DNA of 64,000 nucleotides, taken from the NCBI GenBank assembly GCA_035772405.1, contig JAYKKM010000263.1, positions 1,317,001 through 1,381,000 of the forward strand, in the 5' to 3' direction. Under the pieces are notes generated by a model. It was not told the origin of the DNA and did no database searches. It saw only the letters and a program-made list of their open reading frames with translations. Shown here one piece after another: positions 17,208 to 28,172 of this stretch. How positions within the stretch are numbered: position 1 is the first letter of the stretch; each line of letters starts with the position of its first letter. Position numbers and translations under genes: made by a program. Origin of the DNA: Chrysogorgia sp. JL179-B06. Lineage: Eukaryota > Cnidaria > Anthozoa > Scleralcyonacea > Chrysogorgiidae.

Positions 17208-17367
17208 AGTAGTATAGAGAGTGGCGGTACGAGTTAGTCAACGTCGATTGTAAAACATAAACACCAAAACATCGCTAAGTTGTGGCTTGACACAAATTTG
17301 GTGATGTTTTGGTGTTTATATTACGGTTGACGTTGACTGAGCTCGTACCGCCACTCTCTATACTACT
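17208..17367. repeat. 160-bp palindrome at the presumed right end of element A
   Basis: AGTAGTATAGAGAGTGGCGG at 17,208 returns as its reverse complement ending at 17,367, with arms of about 75 bp and an inner ACATAAACACCAAAACATC arm. The outer AGTAGTA/TACTACT resembles the AGTAGTAG termini of element B. Flanks (CATACC-side and TTTGAC) do not form a target duplication, so it is more likely a terminal fold-back of element A than an independent MITE. Confidence 0.55.
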
Positions 17368-18229
17368 TTTGACTTTTTTGTGATTTAAACTACTTAAAAT
17401 CCGTCAAAAACGACAAAATCTACGCGAGGGACACGTCAGCTTATGCTTTATTGAGTTATAATGCACGGTTTTTGAGCTCAGTAACCAATCAGATGGCGTG
17501 TACTCGCTCATTTACTTCCGGTTATTTTATAAGTGGATTTTAAGTCTTAAGTATTATATGCACCGCTAGACCATCCAACATGATTCCAGTGAGTGACTTT
17601 TCAAGAAGTATATTTCAATATGGTTGTGTCGCCCTTGAGTAGCAAAAATGTGGCGCTGCAAAACATATAATATATAGTGATAAGCTGCCGGGGAGATATT
17701 TGCTCAGGTTTCATCAATATAAGATTGATACAAAAACAAATAGTAATAAGCTGTCTGAAAGATATTTACTCAGCTTTCGTCTATAAGATTTATACAAAAG
17801 GTCAAGACGTCTAAATGATTAAACTTTAATTATGTGATCCAAATTGAAGTCAACTTTATTTGCAACATTTTAATGTATATTAACTTAACAATTTCACAGA
17901 TAAGATTTCAAAGACATGCCGAAGTGCGAGAAATTTATAAATGCTTGTGGTTCGGTGTTGAGCATTTCAAAACTGCTCGTTTCTCTCAGAGGTCCCGTCT
18001 GAATAGAAAAGAGTTGCGGAGAAGATTACAACAGTTGACAAGTAAGTCAGTGAACATTCATCCTTTACCAATTTTCCTTCATTGAATTTGTTTTTTTATA
18101 CATATACATTTTGTTTGTTCTACTATAATCTAAACTCTGTTCCCTCGGGAATGCAGGGATTCGAAAACGTTTTTTTTAATCAATTTTGCGGAGTGCTTTT
18201 AAAACAAAATTGTGTTATTCTGAATGAGA
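17368..18229. other. Host flank without gene
   Basis: AT-rich host sequence. Two imperfect direct copies of a GATAAGCTG...GATATTT(G/A)CTCAG...AAGATT(G/T)ATACAAAA segment lie at about 17,680-17,800. No coding signal was seen. Confidence 0.5.
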
Positions 18230-18770
18230 CCAGTCAGCACCGTGTAGTGGTTAAAGCCTGGTTTTCACGCGAGCGACGCAAGCACAAGAGTTCTTGTGAA
18301 AACAGACTGGACGCAAGCCAAGAGTCCTTGTTTCACAGTGAAAACAGGCTCGACGCAAGCACGAATGCAAGCACGAGGATGAAAAAGTTTTCCACTTTCC
18401 TTGCGCTATTATGCTTGGACTTGGGTTGTGCTCGTGAAAACCAAACACAACGATAAGCACAACGAAGTTTTGGTCCGTCGTTTTGGCGCGCTGTCGACAT
18501 GCGAATACAAGAAGAATCTGCAGGAATTAAGATTGACGACTGGTAACGCAACACAAGGTGAAACAACATCCGAATCGTTTTCACTTGACGACGCATAGCT
18601 CGTGCAGCTTGCATGCCTATGCTTGTGCCTCATGTGCTTGCGTTGCTCGTAAGGAATAGACTACTTTACCAGGCTTAATACACTACTCTATTAGCTAGGA
18701 GATCCGGCCAAGTTCGATCCTGGGTCGGACCCCAACTCTGGAGAAAATAATTGAGGAGAAAGTGTTGTAT
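18230..18770 (+). repeat. tRNA-derived SINE, split by a MITE
   Basis: Box A-like CACCGTGTAGTGGTTAA (18,238-18,254) and, after an insertion, TAGCTAGGAGATCC...GTTCGATCCTGGGTCGGA (box B-like, about 18,710-18,727). The two halves form a tRNA-like head interrupted at 18,255-18,674. An A-rich tail follows at about 18,825-18,900. Confidence 0.65.
18255..18674. mobile_element. TTAA-flanked MITE (piggyBac-like) inside the SINE
   Basis: A 420-bp insert flanked by TTAA at 18,251-18,254 and 18,675-18,678, with inverted termini GCCTGG...CCAGGC. It is internally rich in ACGCAAGC repeats. TTAA duplication is the mark of piggyBac transposition. It has no coding capacity. Confidence 0.7.
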
Positions 18771-18859
18771 TTGCAATAACATCAGTTGGTTGGGCTGAGT
18801 ACATGGGGAAATTTCAACCCGGGCTGAAAAAAACAACAAAAACAAAACAACTTGTAGGA

Positions 18860-19911
18860 AAGAAAAGAAAAACTTAAAACATATTTTTATTTTTTATTAA
18901 GAACCGCATATTTTAACAGGATACTACTTCAGTTAAAAAAACTGCTATCAATGTAGGTCCTGCAGTGATAATCACTATATATAAATACAAAGATAAAACT
19001 AAAATCTAAAATCTAAAGAGCTAAAATAAATAAGATTCCATATACAGTATTATAAGTATATACATTATTTCTTGTTAAAACTATTAAAAATACGTGCTCA
19101 TTTATAAAACAAGGAGCGTTGGGTACATTTTAACTTTACTTTATCTAAAATAAAGTGATCACTATTCCTGGTATTATAGTCATGTCTACCGCGCTGTGTT
19201 GTAAAATAATCTATGAGGTAGTACGGGACGTTCTTTTTGAAACACTTATCAACAAGAGAAAGCACATGTACAGTATATCTCTACGATGGCAATAAAGAAT
19301 CCCAGCCCAGCCTGTAGTTTAGGAGGTCACGGTCGATAAACCAGATCCAACTTTGTAGTACTCAATTCTAGCAGCTCGTCTCTGCAACATTCATGCCATA
19401 CAATGTCACAGAAGTCCATAACTGGGAGCACCATCGCTTTATAAAGTCGACTTGCAGCCTCCAGTGTGAGTGAACGAAGGTCTTAGTCTATAGAACATAC
19501 CAAGCATCTTTGAAACTTTCTTTTTTACATATTCAACATGATCATTGAATGACAAAGTATTATCATGCACAACACCTAAGTATTTAAACGAGACACGAGT
19601 TCGTGTGTTTGACAGCTTGACCATTGATATATATTAACATCATTGCTGTTTTGAAGCGGCAAAAGACGCTGGTGAATACCAAATACCAAGAACTCTTATC
19701 CATGCTCAAAATCAGTTTATTCGAGATAAACCATTTAGATAGATTCTGCACTAACTCCAAGTTTAGCCTTAGTTCAATTTCCAATGCCTGCGAAGATGAT
19801 ACGTATATGACGGTGTCATCAGCCTACATCATTACGCTTGAGTAGATCGTTTATATAAAGCGTGAAAAGCACAGGCCCCAGAATGCTTCCCTGTGGTACA
19901 CCAGTAGGTAA
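18860..19911 (-). pseudogene. CR1/Jockey-type LINE reverse transcriptase fragment, 3' part
   Basis: On the minus strand from 19,911: GVPQGSILGPVLFTLYINDL, then a broken motif region, FISNKLILSMDKS and VSFKYLGVVHDNTLSFNDHV. This is RT catalytic core to C-terminal domain order. Stops and a frame break are present, so it is dead. The upstream part of the same RT lies at 25,073-25,150, separated by the large inverted repeat. Confidence 0.85.
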
Positions 19912-19954
19912 CCCCCCCATCCAGCAATCAAAGGGATGCCGCCTCATTAGTATT

Positions 19955-20158
19955 TCAATAGAACAATAGGCAGAACAAAGAGCGTTGCGTACAAAAAGTA
20001 ATTAGTATTGTTAGTGTGACGAACGCATAGCACATGTGAGGGACGGAAGTAATTACCTCTAAGCCTCTTTCACCTTTACGATCCCTAACCCTAGTCTCGT
20101 GTACCTTTGGAACCCCCGATATCTCTGTGTTGCGAACGAAAGTAAGCCTGGTAGACAC
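19955..20158 (-). other. Mirrored 67-codon open frame in both arms
   Basis: The same 67-codon frame, with one difference, occurs at 24,826-25,029 on the plus strand because the arms are inverted copies. It has a hydrophobic C-terminus. The conservation reflects arm identity, so coding is doubtful. Confidence 0.2.
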
Positions 20159-20329
20159 CTAATCCCATTCCACCGTTATAACCTTAGATTTAATATTTGG
20201 AATATCACCGATTTCAATTCCGACTCCTTGACTCTCATCAGGAGTTATGCGATTGCCTAAGCGTTCGGCTGAGCCTATATATCTTAGCGTTCGACTGAAC
20301 CTGCGTTTTCACCGCATATACATACAAAG

Positions 20330-21350
20330 AGATGAACCCTAATAATTTTAGCCGTATTATAGCTTATCTCGCTTTAGACTATTAGTGTACACGATTCCTA
20401 TGAGGAAGAAACCCTTCGGGAAACAGTGCGAAGAACTGTTCAAGATCTCAAACATATTGACTTGGAAAAATATAAATTTAAACGACATTATGTTTACAGC
20501 GTTTTGCTATGCCAAATGCTTATACTGTTGCATGTTGCAACATTTCACCTGAGAGATGAACCCTAAACATTTTGACCTAATTATCGCTTATCTCGCGTTA
20601 GGGTACGGGATTCCTATGAGGAAGAAACATTTCGGGAAGTTGTACGAAGAACGGCCGAAGATCTCAAGCATATTGACCTGAAAAATATAAAGTTAAACCT
20701 TTTTGGTTAAACTGCACGATTCGGTTATTTTATGACGCCGTTGTCATGATGTATATTCACGTTGTTAAGGTTAAAATTTACATAAGCCTACATGAACCCT
20801 AACCATTTTGGCCGAATTATCGCTAATTATCTCGCGTTTAGTGTACGGGATTCCAATGGGGGAAGAAATCCTTCGGGAAACAGTGTGAAGAGTTGTTCAA
20901 GATCTCAAACGCATCGACATAGAAAAATAATAAATAGTTACTTAGTTTTGGCGTAAAGTATTCTGAAGAAACTATTCGCAAAATGATCAGGAATTACAAA
21001 ATAATGTTTCCTGGCAGAAGAAGTATTATATATCTAAGAGTTTTTAAATTGGTTTGAACCGCTTTACTTCATAGAGAACGACGGAACGAGGAGTTAGAAC
21101 GAGGGATATAAAGCGGACTAAGTAACTTTAGCAGCTTGAATACATTTGTCCACCTGATCTTAGATAAAAGCGTGAGATAAGAGCGTAATTAAAGGATTAT
21201 ATGTTTGATAGCATAAGCGTTCAAATCGGCAGAAATAACTTGCCGAGCAATCATTTCGGGAGAATTATCACTTATCTAACCTTCATTTATCGATTAAGCG
21301 ATCCATGTGTGAACAACTGCTCAAGATCTCAAACATAGTAATAATGACGC
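20330..21350 (+). repeat. Tandem degenerate copies of a Polinton terminal-repeat gene segment
   Basis: Units start about 20,334, 20,553, 20,792 and 21,260. Each contains ATGAACCCTAA...TTT-GG-(C/A)-GAATTAT, then GATTCCTATGAGGAAGAAAC and AAGATCTCAAACATATTGAC. The reading FGRIIAYLA...DSYEEET parallels the FGRIVVYLT...DSCDSET segment in the terminal repeats of element B. All copies carry stops or shifts. Confidence 0.7.
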
Positions 21351-21679
21351 TGTGCTACGGTCTGATTTGAATATTGGTTGGTTTTGAACAAGAGGAAGAC
21401 GTTAACAAGTCATTAGTCTGCTGTGCTTCAACAACTTTACGCCTGATTTGAATATTAGTTAATTAGGTTTGAAGGAGAAAAAGGTCATTAGGTCAAGGCG
21501 AATGCGTGGGTTCGAATTCGTTTCGTCTAACGATTACAAGGCTGTGTTTGTGGTTAACTAGCAATCGGAGAGATATTTGCGATTCCAATGAACTTTGTTC
21601 ACGGTCTATCTCGTTGTTGGGAGACGAAATGGGCCAGGGATGTTGACGCAAAACACGCTTTAATATCAGCGTTGTCTTA

Positions 21680-23275
21680 TCTTTACCTTTATCTTAATTT
21701 ATCCTTATCTTAATTTATCCTTATCTTTATCTTTATCTTTATCCTTATCTTTATCCTTATCTTTATCTTTATCCTTATATTTATCCTTATCCTTATCTTT
21801 ATCCTTATCCTTATCCTTATCCTTATCTTTATCCTTATCTTTATCCTTATCCTTATCTTTATCCTTATCTTTATCTTTATCTTTATCTTTATCTTTATCT
21901 TTATCTTTATCTTTATCTTTATCTTTATCCTTATCTTAATCTTTATCCTTATCTTTATCATTATCCTTATCTTTATCTTTATCCTTATCCTTATCTTTAT
22001 CCTTATCCTTATCTTTATCCTTATCTTTATCCTTATCTTTATCCTTATCCTTATCCTTATCTTTATCCTTATCTTTATCTTTATCCTTATCTTTATCCTT
22101 ATCCTTATCTTTATCTTTATCTTTATCCTTATCTTTATCTTTATCCTTATCTTTATCCTTATCTTTATCCTTATCTTTATCTTTATCTTTATCCTTATCT
22201 TTATCCTTATCTTTATCCTTATCTTTATCTTTATCCTTATATTTATCCTTATCCTTATCTTTATCCTTATCCTTATCCTTATCCTTATCTTTATCCTATC
22301 TTTATCCTTATCCTTATCTTTATCCTTATCTTTATCTTTATCCTTATCTTTATCTTTATCTTTATCCTTATCTTAATCTTTATCCTTATCTTTATCATTA
22401 TCCTTATCTTTATCTTTATCCTTATCCTTATCTTTATCCTTATCCTTATCTTTATCCTTATCTTTATCCTTATCTTTATCCTTATCCTTATCCTTATCTT
22501 TATCCTTATCTTTATCTTTATCCTTATCTTTATCCTTATCCTTATCCTTATCTTTATCTTTATCTTTATCCTTATCTTTATCTTTATCCTTATCTTTATC
22601 CTTATCTTTATCCTTATCTTTATCCTTATCTTTATCTTTATCTTTATCCTTATATTTATCCTTATCTTTATCCTTATCTTTATCTTTATCCTTATCTTTA
22701 TCTTTATCCTTATCTTTATCTTTATCTTTATCTTTATCCTTATCTTTATCTTTATCTTTATCCTTATCTTTATCTTTATCCTTATCCTTATCCTTATCTG
22801 ATCAGGGATGATCTTTGATCCGGGATGATCTTTGATCCGGGATGATATTTTATCCGGGATGATCTCTGATCAGAGATAATCCCTGATCAAAGATCATCCC
22901 GGATCAAAGATCATCCCTGATCAAAGATCATCCCTGATCAGATAAGGATAAGGATAAGGATAAAGATAAGGATAAGGATAAAGATAAGGATAAGGATAAA
23001 GATAAAGATAAGGATAATGATAAAGATAAGGATAAAGATAAAGATAAGGATAAAGATAAAGATAAAGATAAGGATAAAGATAAAGATAAGGATAAAGATA
23101 AAGATAAGGATAAAGATAAGGATAAAGATAAGGATAAGGATAAGGATAAGGATAAAGATAAGGATAAGGATAAATATAAGGATAAAGATAAAGATAAGGA
23201 TAAAGATAAGGATAAAGATAAAGATAAAGATAAGGATAAATTAAGATAAGGATAAATTAAGATAAAGGTAAAGAT
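21680..23275. repeat. TTATCC/TTATCT hexamer satellite, inverted around a GATC-rich core
   Basis: The left run (about 21,680-22,798) is TTATCC and TTATCT hexamers. A core at about 22,799-22,937 is built of TGATC(C/A)GGGATGATC units palindromic around CTGATCAG. The right run (about 22,938-23,275) is the reverse complement (GGATAA/AGATAA). The left run is more than three times longer, so the satellite has expanded or contracted after inversion. Open frames reading IKIRIK are artefacts. Confidence 0.95.
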
Positions 23276-25072
23276 AAGACAACGCTGATATTTAAAGCGT
23301 GTTTTGCGTCAACATCCCTGGCCCATTTCGTCTCCCAACAACGAGATAGACCGTGAACAAAGTTCATTGGAATCGCAAATATCTCTCCGATTGCTAGTTA
23401 ACCACAAACACAGCCTTGTAATCGTTAGACGAAACGAATTCGAACACACGCATTCGCCTTGACCTAATGACCTTTTTCTCCTTCAAACCTAATTACTAAT
23501 ATTCAAATCAGGCGTAAAGTTGTTGAAGCACAGCAGACTAATGACTTTTTAACGTCTTCCTCTTGTTCAAAACCAACCAATATTCAAATCAGACCGTAGC
23601 ACAGCGTCATTATTACTATGTTTGAGATCTTGAGCAGTTGTTCACACTGCTTCCCGAAGTGTTTCTTCGACACATGGATCGCTTAATCGATAAACGAAGG
23701 TTAGATAAGTGATAATTCTCCCGAAACGATTGCTCGGCAAGTTATTTCTGCCGATTTGAACGCTTATGCTATCAAACATATAATCCTTTAATTACGCTCT
23801 TATCTCACGCTTTTATCTAAGATCAGGTGGACAAATGTATTCAAGCTGCTAAAGTTACTTAGTCCGCTTTATATCCTCGTTCTAACTCCTCGTTCCGTCG
23901 TTCTCTATGAAGTAAAGCGGTTCAACCAATTAAAAACTCTTAGATATATAATACTTCTTCTGCCAGGAAACATTATTTTGTAATTCCTGATCATTTGCGA
24001 ATAGTTTCTTCAGAATACTTTACGCCAAAACTAAGTAACTATTTATTATTTTTCTATGTCGATGCGTTTGAGATCTTGAACAACTCTTCACACTGTTTCC
24101 CGAAGGATTTCTTCCCCCATTGGAATCCCGTACACTAACGCGAGATAATTAGCGATAATTCGGCCAAAATGGTTAGGGTTCATGTAGGCTTATGTAAATC
24201 TTAACCTTAACAACGTGAATATACATCATGACAACGGCGTCATAAAATAACCGAATCGTGCAGTTTTAACCAAAAAGGTTTAACTTTATATTTTTCAGGT
24301 CAATATGCTTGAGATCTTCGGCCGTTCTTCGTACAACTTCCCGAAATGTTTCTTCCTCATAGGAATCCCGTACCCTAACGCGAGATAAGCGATAATTAGT
24401 TCAAAATGTTTAGGGTTCATCTCTCAGGTGAAATGTTGCAACATGCAAACAGTATAAGCATTTGGCATAGCAAAACGCTGTAAACATAATGTCGTTTAAA
24501 TTTATATTTTTCCAAGTCAATATGTTTGAGATCTTGAACAGTTCTTCGCACTGTTTCCCGAAGGGTTTCTTCCTCATAGGAATCGTGTACACTAATAGAC
24601 AATAGTCTAAAGCGAGATAAGCTATAATACGGCTAAAATTATTAGGGTTCATCTCTTTGTATGTATATGCGGTGAAAACGCAGGTTCAGTCGAACGCTAA
24701 GATATATAGGCTCAGCCGAACGCTTAGGCAATCGCATAACTCCTGATGAGAGTCAAGGAGTCGGAATTGAAATCGGTGATATTCCAAATATTAAATTTAA
24801 GGTTATAAAGGTGGAATGGGATTAGGTGTCTACCAGGCTTACTTTCGTTCGCAACACAGAGACATCGGGGGTTCCAAAGGTACACGAGACTAGGGTTAGG
24901 GATCGTAAAGGTGAAAGAGGCTTAGAGGTAATTACTTCCGTCCCTCACATGTGCTATGCGTTCGTCACACTAACAATACTAATTACTTTTTGTACGCAAC
25001 GCTCTTTGTTCTGCCTATTGTTCTATTGAAATACTAATGAGGCGGCATCCCTTTGATTGCTGGATGGGGGGG

Positions 25073-25150
25073 TTGTGATAGATCATTTCTATTGTATATA
25101 TAGTCGGTGAACCATAATAATGCGTTATCCTTGAAACCAAATCTCTTTAG
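25073..25150 (-). pseudogene. LINE reverse transcriptase fragment, 5' part of the split RT
   Basis: Minus strand reads LKRFGFKDNALLWFTDYIYN then RNDLSQ, the segment that normally precedes GVPQGSILGP by about 15-18 residues. The continuation is at 19,911. Together they show that the fold-back inserted into one RT, with about 30 bp of target not accounted for. Confidence 0.8.
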
Positions 25151-25519
25151 TTTGCTGATGAGGTAGCAAATAATCTCTTTAGTTTACATATAAAACAAAT
25201 CTCTTTAGTTTACATATGGATGTGTTGTGCCAAGTTTAAAAACGAGACGCTTCTCTTGCCGTTTGCGGTTATCATTACCACCTGAGATGGGAAGGATGGC
25301 ACAGACTTTCATGAAACCAAATGGTTAGACGTGGTGGTAATAACAAAGATAAAAATGTACATAAAATCTACATAATTATTAATAGCTACGAAAACGTAAT
25401 TTAAAACTAATGAATCTGCAGCAGCGGTCTCTATATCGAAATCATTGTCTTTAATATCGTAATGTACCATTCCCGTGTTCTCTTTTCCTTCTTATTTCTT
25501 GTGGTCTAGTGGTTACCAC
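25151..25519. other. Host noncoding
   Basis: Short direct repeats of AATCTCTTTAGTTTACATAT at 25,140-25,215, then unremarkable AT-rich DNA. No gene seen. Confidence 0.5.
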
Positions 25520-26530
25520 ACATGTCTGTGAGCTGGCTAGTCGCTGATTGGTTGTTTTTGACAATTCTTCATGTTGGCAGAAATCCAAAAACATGGGTAT
25601 TTCGTGCAGGCGTTCCCTCCCCTCCCCACACTTCGCCTTTCCGCTTTGCCCCTCCCCCTAACGCCGCCACGCAGGGTAGTATTATTGCAAAGGCAGCACT
25701 TTCTCCTCAAGACCCTGAGTGGTGGGCTTTCCTCAATGATTAAAACATTTCACTTCGGGCCGAATCGTGAAATATCCATGTCTGAAAGTCCGTAAAAAGA
25801 CTGCATCTGGTGGAAAACAATATTTATTTTGAAAATTTATTCAAGCAATCGTGTAGACATGGAAGCACAGAGTTTGGATCAGCTTTGCATTTACGCAGTG
25901 AAACTTTCTCCGAGCGGGTTTGTAGGTCTTGCGGCAGAAAAATAAGAAATACATAAAATATAAATAAAAAATAAGAATTTTCATATGCAAGACAACGTAG
26001 AAATCATCACTTATATACGTCTGGCCGTAATTAAGTCTCTTTATTCTGAAACGTCGAAGGAATTCTCCGAAGGCCCAGAGAGCACTATTGAAACACCTGA
26101 AGACAAGGACAAGGGAGAAATCACAATAATAGCTGCTTCTCCTGCCGACTGATAATCACGCGCTCGCACGAACGTCTGGTAAATCTACTAAATCCATAAT
26201 CTGACTATTGCCAAATCCCGTTGGTTATCAAAACATCTTTTCCTCCCAGAAGCTCCCTCGTTGCAACTTTTTGTTCCTGTTTTAATTTAAAGCTACGACC
26301 AGCAACGAACTGAAGATCGGTTAAAGCTTTCGAAAGAAAATAATCTACCAATACGGTTTTTCTCAGTCGCCATTTTTAAATGTTTATTTCCTGACAGGAA
26401 ACCCTGAATACTAATGAGTTGAGTTAGCCAATCAGAATTTAGCGTCTTCTGGTGGACGTAGAAATCCAAAAACATCGCCCCAGCCCCCCTACCCAACCCC
26501 TAAACGCCTGCTTCGCAGGTTACAATAATA
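25520..26530 (+). repeat. Duplicated segment, copy 1
   Basis: 25,724-26,530 matches 28,321-29,300 in direct orientation (shared GGGCTTTCCTCAATGATTAA and TCGTGTAGACATGGAAGCAC). 25,520-25,680 matches 28,173-28,320 in inverted orientation (GGCGTTAGGGGGAGGGG). The segment includes short degraded coding-like pieces such as ERVCRSCGRKIRN in copy 2 but no intact gene. Confidence 0.75.
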
Positions 26531-27031
26531 CCAGCAAATTGTCTTCTCGGATAACGACCTTAAATCGTAGGCCCTCGGAACCCCTATCAATTAGGCTTCT
26601 AGCCTGTTGGGGTATTCCGTTTGCAAAATTTTTTTTGGGATCACTTTTTTTGGGACCTTGATAGCCCATCAGATGGCTTCCCATGGAAAGTGATCCCCCC
26701 AAGAAATTCTGCTCAGGGGTGTAGGGTTATTTAGGGTTAGGTTAGGATAAAAGTTGTTTCGGGTTAGCCAATCAGATGTCTTTTTTCCCATGGGAAAGTG
26801 ATCCCTAAACTAAACCTTTTATACATAACAAGGCGTATCTAAGAATGAAAAATGAGCTCTTTGCTCTTATCCACTATACTGTCTGATACTTTTACTATAC
26901 TTTTAATACAGAAATTGTTTTAATATTTTTTAACGTTGTTGTACCATTGTAATTTAGTTTAGATCTTAGGATATCATAATTATTTGCTACTTGTTTGAAC
27001 AGGACACACGTTAATAACAGCGATTGTTATA
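26531..27031. other. Host noncoding
   Basis: Contains a pair GGATCACTTTTTTTGGGACC / CCCATGGGAAAGTGATCCC forming short inverted repeats near 26,637-26,810 and a telomere-like TTAGGGTTAGG at about 26,728. No gene seen. Confidence 0.5.
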
Positions 27032-27448
27032 CAGGGTGTATAAAGAAAAGAGACCTTTAGAAATTAACCTATTGTTGTTAAGCACAAGATTTTATGCTCC
27101 TGGGAATTTAAAAAAGCTTCTAATCATATGAAGGAGCGTAACTGCATAACAAATTGTCAAAGTACTAATTAGTCATATCATCAGTTCGAATAAAAATGTT
27201 TCAACTGACCACAGAGCAACGAGTTTTTACTGTTTCACATTAATACCGAGACTCAATGTACTTTGAGTGGTCAGTTGAACCATTTTTATTCGAACTGATG
27301 ATATGACTAATTAGTACTTTGACAATTTGTTATATGCAGTTATGCTCTTTCATACGATTAGAAGCTATTTTAAATTTCCAGGAGCATAAAATCTTGTGCT
27401 TAACAACAATAGGTTAATTTCTAAAGGTCTCGTTTTTTATACACCCTG
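27032..27448. mobile_element. TA-flanked palindromic MITE (Tc1/mariner-like)
   Basis: A 417-bp fold-back from CAGGGTGTATAAAG to TTTATACACCCTG, flanked by TA on both sides (27,030-27,031; 27,449-27,450). Arms of about 190 bp are nearly complementary. TA duplication fits the Tc1/mariner superfamily. It is non-coding. Confidence 0.75.
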
Positions 27449-28172
27449 TATAGCTCTTTGTTTTCCTTGCGTGAGATACGCTCTCATTGGTTGATACATG
27501 GTCACGTGACATGTAAGAAACTGTTTCCCGCTTGGAGAGCGGGCTAACATCAAGAGAGCACGTTACAAAATGAGATATGTCGAAGTTCATCCGTAAAATA
27601 TGGGTTTTTGTGCGTCTATTGCTTCATGTATACCTATAATATTGTGTAGTGTTCAACATCCGCTGTCCACTAGAGCCTGCAGGATACGTAGAGTGCTTGC
27701 CCGCGGGTTCGCCGACTGGGCGAGCAGTCGGCGTACGTGCGTGAACAGTGAACACGACTGAAAAATGATAGGCATACATGAAGTAATGGACGCCCAAAAA
27801 TGACAAAAAATACCAAAAATGACAACAAAATTAAACAAAAAAACCAAAATGAGTTACTGATTTATGCATATTTGTACGGATAAACTTGGACATATCTCAT
27901 TGTAACGTGCTCCCTTGGTAACATTGAAATATTTCCCTCGTGCGCACGTCATGATGAGCTCGTAACATGATGATGCAATATTTTTACTGGAAAATTTCCA
28001 ATCCCGCGTGTAACATCTTTCATTTCCCAATCCGCTGCGTTGACGAATGTTTATTTTTTCTGCTGCTCTTTTATAATACCTTTTTTGCTATATAACTAAT
28101 GACTGGTACCTTGGGAAAGCACGGTAAATCGAGATTCTCGGGAATTAAATCTCACTGTTACTCTCGGGACTA
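27449..28172. other. Host noncoding
   Basis: No gene seen. A pair of short related blocks, GAGCACGTTACAAAATGAGA (27,557) and its near-complement at 27,895-27,910, suggests another degraded fold-back. Confidence 0.45.

Larger units (their letters stand above)
1..17367. mobile_element. Element A: Polinton/adintovirus-like integrated DNA virus, left end outside window
   Basis: A compact, largely intact viral gene cluster. It encodes a protein-primed PolB, a DDE integrase with chromodomain, an A32-like ATPase, a double-jelly-roll-type capsid candidate, a penton-like protein and a thymidine kinase, with almost no introns or broken genes. PolB plus retroviral-type integrase plus capsid and ATPase defines the Polinton/Maverick group. 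No adenain-like protease is visible; it may lie beyond position 1 or be absent. The right boundary is placed at 17,367, where a palindrome ends in CTACT, like the AGTAGTAG...CTACTACT termini of element B. The boundary and the target duplication cannot be proved because the left end is missing. Confidence 0.85.
19912..25072. mobile_element. 5.2-kb giant fold-back of Polinton-type terminal repeats with satellite centre
   Basis: The outer arms (19,912-21,680 and 23,275-25,072) are near-identical inverted copies from CCCCCCCATCCAGC to GCTGGATGGGGGGG. The inner arm at about 21,375-21,610 matches the inner terminal repeat of element B at about 40,150-40,385 (shared AGTCTGCTGTGCTTCAACAA and GCGAATGCGTGGGTTCGAAT), in the same order and orientation. 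Four degenerate copies of the element B terminal-repeat gene segment lie at about 20,330-21,350. The middle is satellite, with no capsid or enzyme gene. It is inserted in a LINE RT; no clear 6-bp duplication is found. Confidence 0.85.

Noticed and set aside
21710..23244. IKIRIK frames in the hexamer satellite
   Set aside because: A hexamer repeat without stops in one frame; not a gene.
26725..26750. Internal telomere (TTAGGG)
   Set aside because: Only one or two degenerate units here and at about 56,310 and 57,085; they occur within dispersed repeats.
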